A stretch of DNA of 5,160 nt from NCBI GenBank assembly GCA_947177545.1, contig CAMWVF010000115.1, positions 1 to 5,160 of the forward strand, given 5' to 3'. Below, piece by piece: positions 4,600 through 5,160 of the stretch. This DNA comes from an uncultured Clostridia bacterium (GTDB lineage Bacteria > Bacillota > Clostridia > Oscillospirales > Ruminococcaceae). Both the position numbers and the translations under genes were made by a program. How positions within the stretch are numbered: position 1 is the first letter of the stretch; each line of letters opens with the position of its first letter. Below the pieces are notes generated by a model. The model was not told the DNA's origin, searched no databases, and was given only the letters and a program-made list of their open reading frames with translations.

Positions 4600-5160
4600 A
4601 TGACAAAAAACACCCCGGTAAACGAGCTTAAAGGCGTGGGAGAAAAACGCTTTGAGCTATACAAAAAAATTGGGATAAATACTGTGGGCGATCTGCTTTT
4701 TCACTTTCCGAGGCGGTATATCGACTACTCTTCTCCCGTTCCCATAAGCACGGCTGTGCCGGGGGAACACGCTGTTATAAAGGCGATGGTGATACAAAAA
4801 AATCCCGCCGCAAGAATACGGCAGGGGCTTACCCTTTATAAGGTTTTTGCGGAGGACGACGAGGGCGAACGTCTTTCAATTGTTTTTTACAACAACCGCT
4901 TTGCCGCCGAAGCCCTGCACGAGGGTGAAGAATATCTTTTCAGCGGAAGGGTTTCGGGAAATCTCGTCCGCAGGGAAATGAACTCTCCCACCGTATTAAA
5001 GTCGGAGGAAAAGAACCTGCTCCGTCCTGTCTACCCGCTTACCGAGGGACTTACCGCTGCCATGATAACCACAAACATCTCCGAGGTTTTAGAGCGAGCG
5101 GAGGACGTTTTTTTCGCCGACGCTTTGCCCGACAGGCTGCGTTTGGAGTACTCCCTCTCC
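4600..5160 (+). CDS. recG: ATP-dependent DNA helicase RecG, N-terminal part (runs off the window)
   Basis: RecG is a monomeric double-stranded DNA translocase that binds branched DNA and remodels stalled forks and recombination intermediates. Only the first 187 codons are present of a protein usually near 680 residues. Visible are the N-terminal LKGVGEKR (10-17, helix-hairpin-helix-like), LLFHFPRRYIDYS (32-44) leading into the OB-fold wedge domain, and VYPLTEGLT (144-152), a strong RecG signature at the end of the wedge region. The helicase motifs lie beyond the window. ATG 4600 is chosen because GGAGG (4590-4594) lies 5 bases upstream; the in-frame ATG 4588 would overlap that site. It is 14 bases after the rrf2 stop with no terminator, so the two are very likely co-transcribed. 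Confidence 0.95.
   Translation, partial: MTKNTPVNELKGVGEKRFELYKKIGINTVGDLLFHFPRRYIDYSSPVPISTAVPGEHAVIKAMVIQKNPAARIRQGLTLYKVFAEDDEGERLSIVFYNNRFAAEALHEGEEYLFSGRVSGNLVRREMNSPTVLKSEEKNLLRPVYPLTEGLTAAMITTNISEVLERAEDVFFADALPDRLRLEYSLS

Noticed and set aside
1..5160. CRISPR arrays, retron, toxin-antitoxin or defence genes
   Set aside because: I looked for regularly spaced repeats, reverse transcriptase motifs and small paired genes with toxin or antitoxin character and saw none. The three AAAGGACA copies are too short and too close together to be a CRISPR.

Overview
The window looks like a Clostridia chromosome, probably a gut Oscillospirales/Ruminococcaceae-type Firmicute, running into the right-hand end of integrated mobile DNA. 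The evidence is strong AGGAGG ribosome binding sites, near-consensus sigma-A promoters with 17-bp spacers, an Rrf2 regulator next to recG, and a large TnpX/TndX-type serine recombinase. The taxon is inferred from style and gene families, not from a marker gene.

Region 1 (1 to about 2256, visibly AT-rich) is the end of an accessory element. It holds the 3' end of an unrecognised reading frame, a small SHOCT-like protein that starts at a TTG, and a large serine recombinase gene (615-2234). The recombinase has one in-frame TGA at codon 222 and is otherwise intact over 539 positions. Its upstream region is structured: a strong extended -10 promoter lies inside a 16-bp imperfect dyad, a 13-bp inverted repeat brackets it, and short G/C stems in the leader could compete for the Shine-Dalgarno region.

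Region 2 (about 2257-2570, suddenly richer in G and C) is the C-terminal 62 residues of a tyrosine recombinase, cut at its conserved Arg-His motif. Three helically phased AAAGGACA repeats and a terminator follow, then the 3' end of a tRNA-Ala gene. The simplest reading is nested mobile DNA: an older tyrosine-integrase element sat at the tRNA-Ala 3' end, and a serine-recombinase element later inserted into its int gene at a GA dinucleotide (2255-2256). As written, both recombinases are disabled.

Region 3 (2571-2976) holds two tRNA genes on the minus strand, Ala(CGC) and Arg(ACG). Each has its own consensus promoter and a downstream terminator.

Region 4 (2977-5160) is ordinary chromosome. galE (minus strand) encodes UDP-glucose 4-epimerase with Cys at the substrate gatekeeper position. 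It is divergent from a promoter driving an Rrf2-family regulator with clustered cysteines, followed 14 bases later by recG, which runs off the window. The two divergent promoters share an 8-bp perfect inverted repeat placed at both -35 boxes.

I found no CRISPR array, defence island, rRNA or clear riboswitch. The most interesting content is the nested, doubly inactivated recombinase arrangement and the structured control region of the serine recombinase.
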